NCBI GenBank assembly: GCA_035276085.1
Contig: DATELY010000202.1
Coordinates: forward strand, 1-7,218
Direction: 5' to 3'
Length of the DNA: 7,218 bases
Source: DATELY01 sp035276085
Lineage (GTDB): Bacteria > Pseudomonadota > Gammaproteobacteria > Steroidobacterales > Steroidobacteraceae
Shown here: positions 6,516 to 7,218 of the stretch, in pieces
Layout: each line of letters begins with the position of its first letter
How positions within the stretch are numbered: the first letter of the stretch is position 1
Translations under genes and position numbers: made by a program
Notes under the pieces: generated by a model
Told to the model about the DNA's origin: nothing
Seen by the model: only the letters and a program-made list of their open reading frames with translations
Databases searched by the model: none

Positions 6516-6764
6516 TCAGCTCACCTGAAGCGTCGCGATGATCGTGCCGACAGGAACCTTTACACCCGCCTGCACGTGAATCGCCTTGAGCACACCGGTG
6601 GCAATGCACTCGACCTCCTGCACGGCTTTGTCGGTTTCCACTTCGAGGAGTACCTCGCCGCGCTTCACCAGCTGCCCCACTGCGATGAGCCACCGCGCCA
6701 CGGCGACATCTGCGCCCTCGTTCGTCGCGAGATCCGGCATTTTCATGTTTATGTCCACGGCCAT
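6516..6764 (-). CDS. Stand-alone lipoyl-domain carrier protein
   Basis: An 82-aa protein that is just one biotinyl/lipoyl hammerhead domain. It opens with MAVDINMKMPDL and carries the lipoylation motif VETDKA, with K46 as the predicted attachment lysine at the tip of the beta turn; GVLK (57-60) and a conserved VPVGTIIA end follow. The TDKA context favours lipoyl over biotin (biotin carriers usually have MKM at this place). In 2-oxoacid dehydrogenases this domain is normally the N-terminal part of the much larger E2, which adds a subunit-binding and an acyltransferase domain; both are absent and the stop codon is immediate. The start ATG at 6764 lies inside the kinase gene (16-bp overlap) behind GGAG 5 nt upstream; the longer in-frame reading to 6908 has no family resemblance. 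It most likely receives the acyl group from the adjacent E1. An amino-methyl (GcvH-like) role is unlikely given the size and E1 neighbour. Confidence 0.88.
   Translation of the reverse strand: MAVDINMKMPDLATNEGADVAVARWLIAVGQLVKRGEVLLEVETDKAVQEVECIATGVLKAIHVQAGVKVPVGTIIATLQVS
6520..6526 (-). promoter_or_regulatory. Shine-Dalgarno of the E1 gene
   Basis: AGGTGAG on the minus strand, 5 nt before the ATG at 6514, lies within the last codons of the lipoyl-protein gene. Together with the 1-nt gap between the genes it predicts coupled synthesis of the carrier and its E1. Confidence 0.65.
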
Positions 6765-7218
6765 GATCGCTCCGTGACCGTGAGTGAATGCTCCGCGATG
6801 AACGCCTCCGCCTCTGCAGCCGAGAACACAGCATCCGTCGTGCCGGTCGCACGCGTGGCCGATGCGCCGATGGCACTCGCATACCGGAGTGTTTGCGGCA
6901 TATCCCAACCGCGCAGCAGGCTGAAGATGACACCCGATGTGAACGCGTCCCCGGAGCCGGACGGGTCGACGATGTCCAGCTCATGTGCTCCGCAGCTCCA
7001 GGCCTCACGTGCCCTGGCCGCCACGGCACCCTTGTTGCCCTGTGTAATGATCACGGTGTTCGCGCCCGCGCTCTGCAACGATCGCAATTGGGCGAACGGA
7101 TCGGATGCGCCCGTGAATGCGCGGGCCTCGTCCTCGTTGGGCACAAAGACATCGATGAATGGCAGGATCTCTCTGAGCTGCGTCATCCCTTGAAAGCCCT
7201 GTGGCACGACGACGTCCA
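6749..7218 (-). CDS. PfkB-family carbohydrate kinase, C-terminal half
   Basis: The 155 C-terminal residues of a ribokinase/PfkB-family kinase; the start lies beyond the right edge, since these proteins are usually about 300-330 aa and the frame stays open to the window end. The GTG at 7207 is internal. Visible motifs, counted from the first full codon: DVVVPQG (1-7), PNEDEARAFTG (26-36), the ITQGNKGA strand-turn (57-64), and the second PfkB signature DPSGSGDAFTSGVI (84-97), which forms the anion hole and holds the catalytic base D90. This family transfers phosphate from ATP to a sugar hydroxyl. With the isomerase and aldolase downstream, it probably phosphorylates the ketose intermediate. The substrate-binding N-terminal lid is missing, so specificity (1-position or terminal hydroxyl) cannot be judged. 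It is the most upstream gene seen, and its stop overlaps the lipoyl gene by 16 bp. Confidence 0.9.
   Translation of the reverse strand, partial: DVVVPQGFQGMTQLREILPFIDVFVPNEDEARAFTGASDPFAQLRSLQSAGANTVIITQGNKGAVAARAREAWSCGAHELDIVDPSGSGDAFTSGVIFSLLRGWDMPQTLRYASAIGASATRATGTTDAVFSAAEAEAFIAEHSLTVTERSWPWT
6770..6773 (-). promoter_or_regulatory. Shine-Dalgarno of the lipoyl-protein gene
   Basis: GGAG on the minus strand, 5 nt before the ATG at 6764 and inside the 3' end of the kinase gene. It supports the short 82-aa reading over the longer in-frame one. Confidence 0.55.

Noticed and set aside
6765..6908. A 48-residue N-terminal extension of the lipoyl protein
   Set aside because: It overlaps the kinase C-terminus in another frame and is Cys/His/Gly-rich with no family resemblance. 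The domain begins at the ATG at 6764 with its own GGAG.
1..7218. RNA genes, CRISPR arrays, insertion sequences or phage features
   Set aside because: No tRNA-like cloverleaf, spaced direct repeats, transposase motifs or terminal inverted repeats were seen. The window is almost fully occupied by metabolic genes.

Overview
The window reads as one tightly packed catabolic operon from a GC-rich proteobacterium. Every gene I can support lies on the minus strand, so transcription runs from the right edge to the left. The base composition (about 60% GC by eye), the DctA-type transporter N-terminus and the overall gene repertoire fit Beta- or Gammaproteobacteria. I cannot name a genus.

In transcription order the genes are: the C-terminal half of a PfkB-family carbohydrate kinase (cut by the right edge); an 82-aa stand-alone lipoyl-domain protein; a 668-aa thiamine-diphosphate E1 dehydrogenase in which the alpha and beta chains are fused; an LsrF-type thiolase/aldolase with the family lysine and aspartate in place; a divergent ribulose-phosphate 3-epimerase homologue; a 654-aa bifunctional class II aldolase/short-chain dehydrogenase of the rhamnulose-1-phosphate aldolase type; and a 223-aa D-lyxose isomerase-family cupin. 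The first six are joined by overlaps of 4 to 16 bp or by 1-nt gaps. The last follows after 50 nt behind its own strong Shine-Dalgarno. After a further 90 bp comes the 5' end of a dctA-like dicarboxylate transporter gene, cut by the left edge.

Together the genes look like a sugar or sugar-derivative degradation route: isomerise (lyxose isomerase family), phosphorylate (PfkB kinase), epimerise at C3 (Rpe family) and cleave C-C bonds (RhaD/E-type aldolase and LsrF). The aldehyde product would be oxidised by the SDR domain, and an acyl group would be handled by the E1 and lipoyl proteins. Two of the C-C cleaving families release dihydroxyacetone phosphate in their characterised members. The substrate cannot be read from the sequence.

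The most unusual points are LsrF outside any lsr (AI-2) context, and a 2-oxoacid-dehydrogenase-like E1 with a free lipoyl carrier but no E2 acyltransferase or E3 in view. I know of no characterised pathway with this exact gene set, but I could not search for one.
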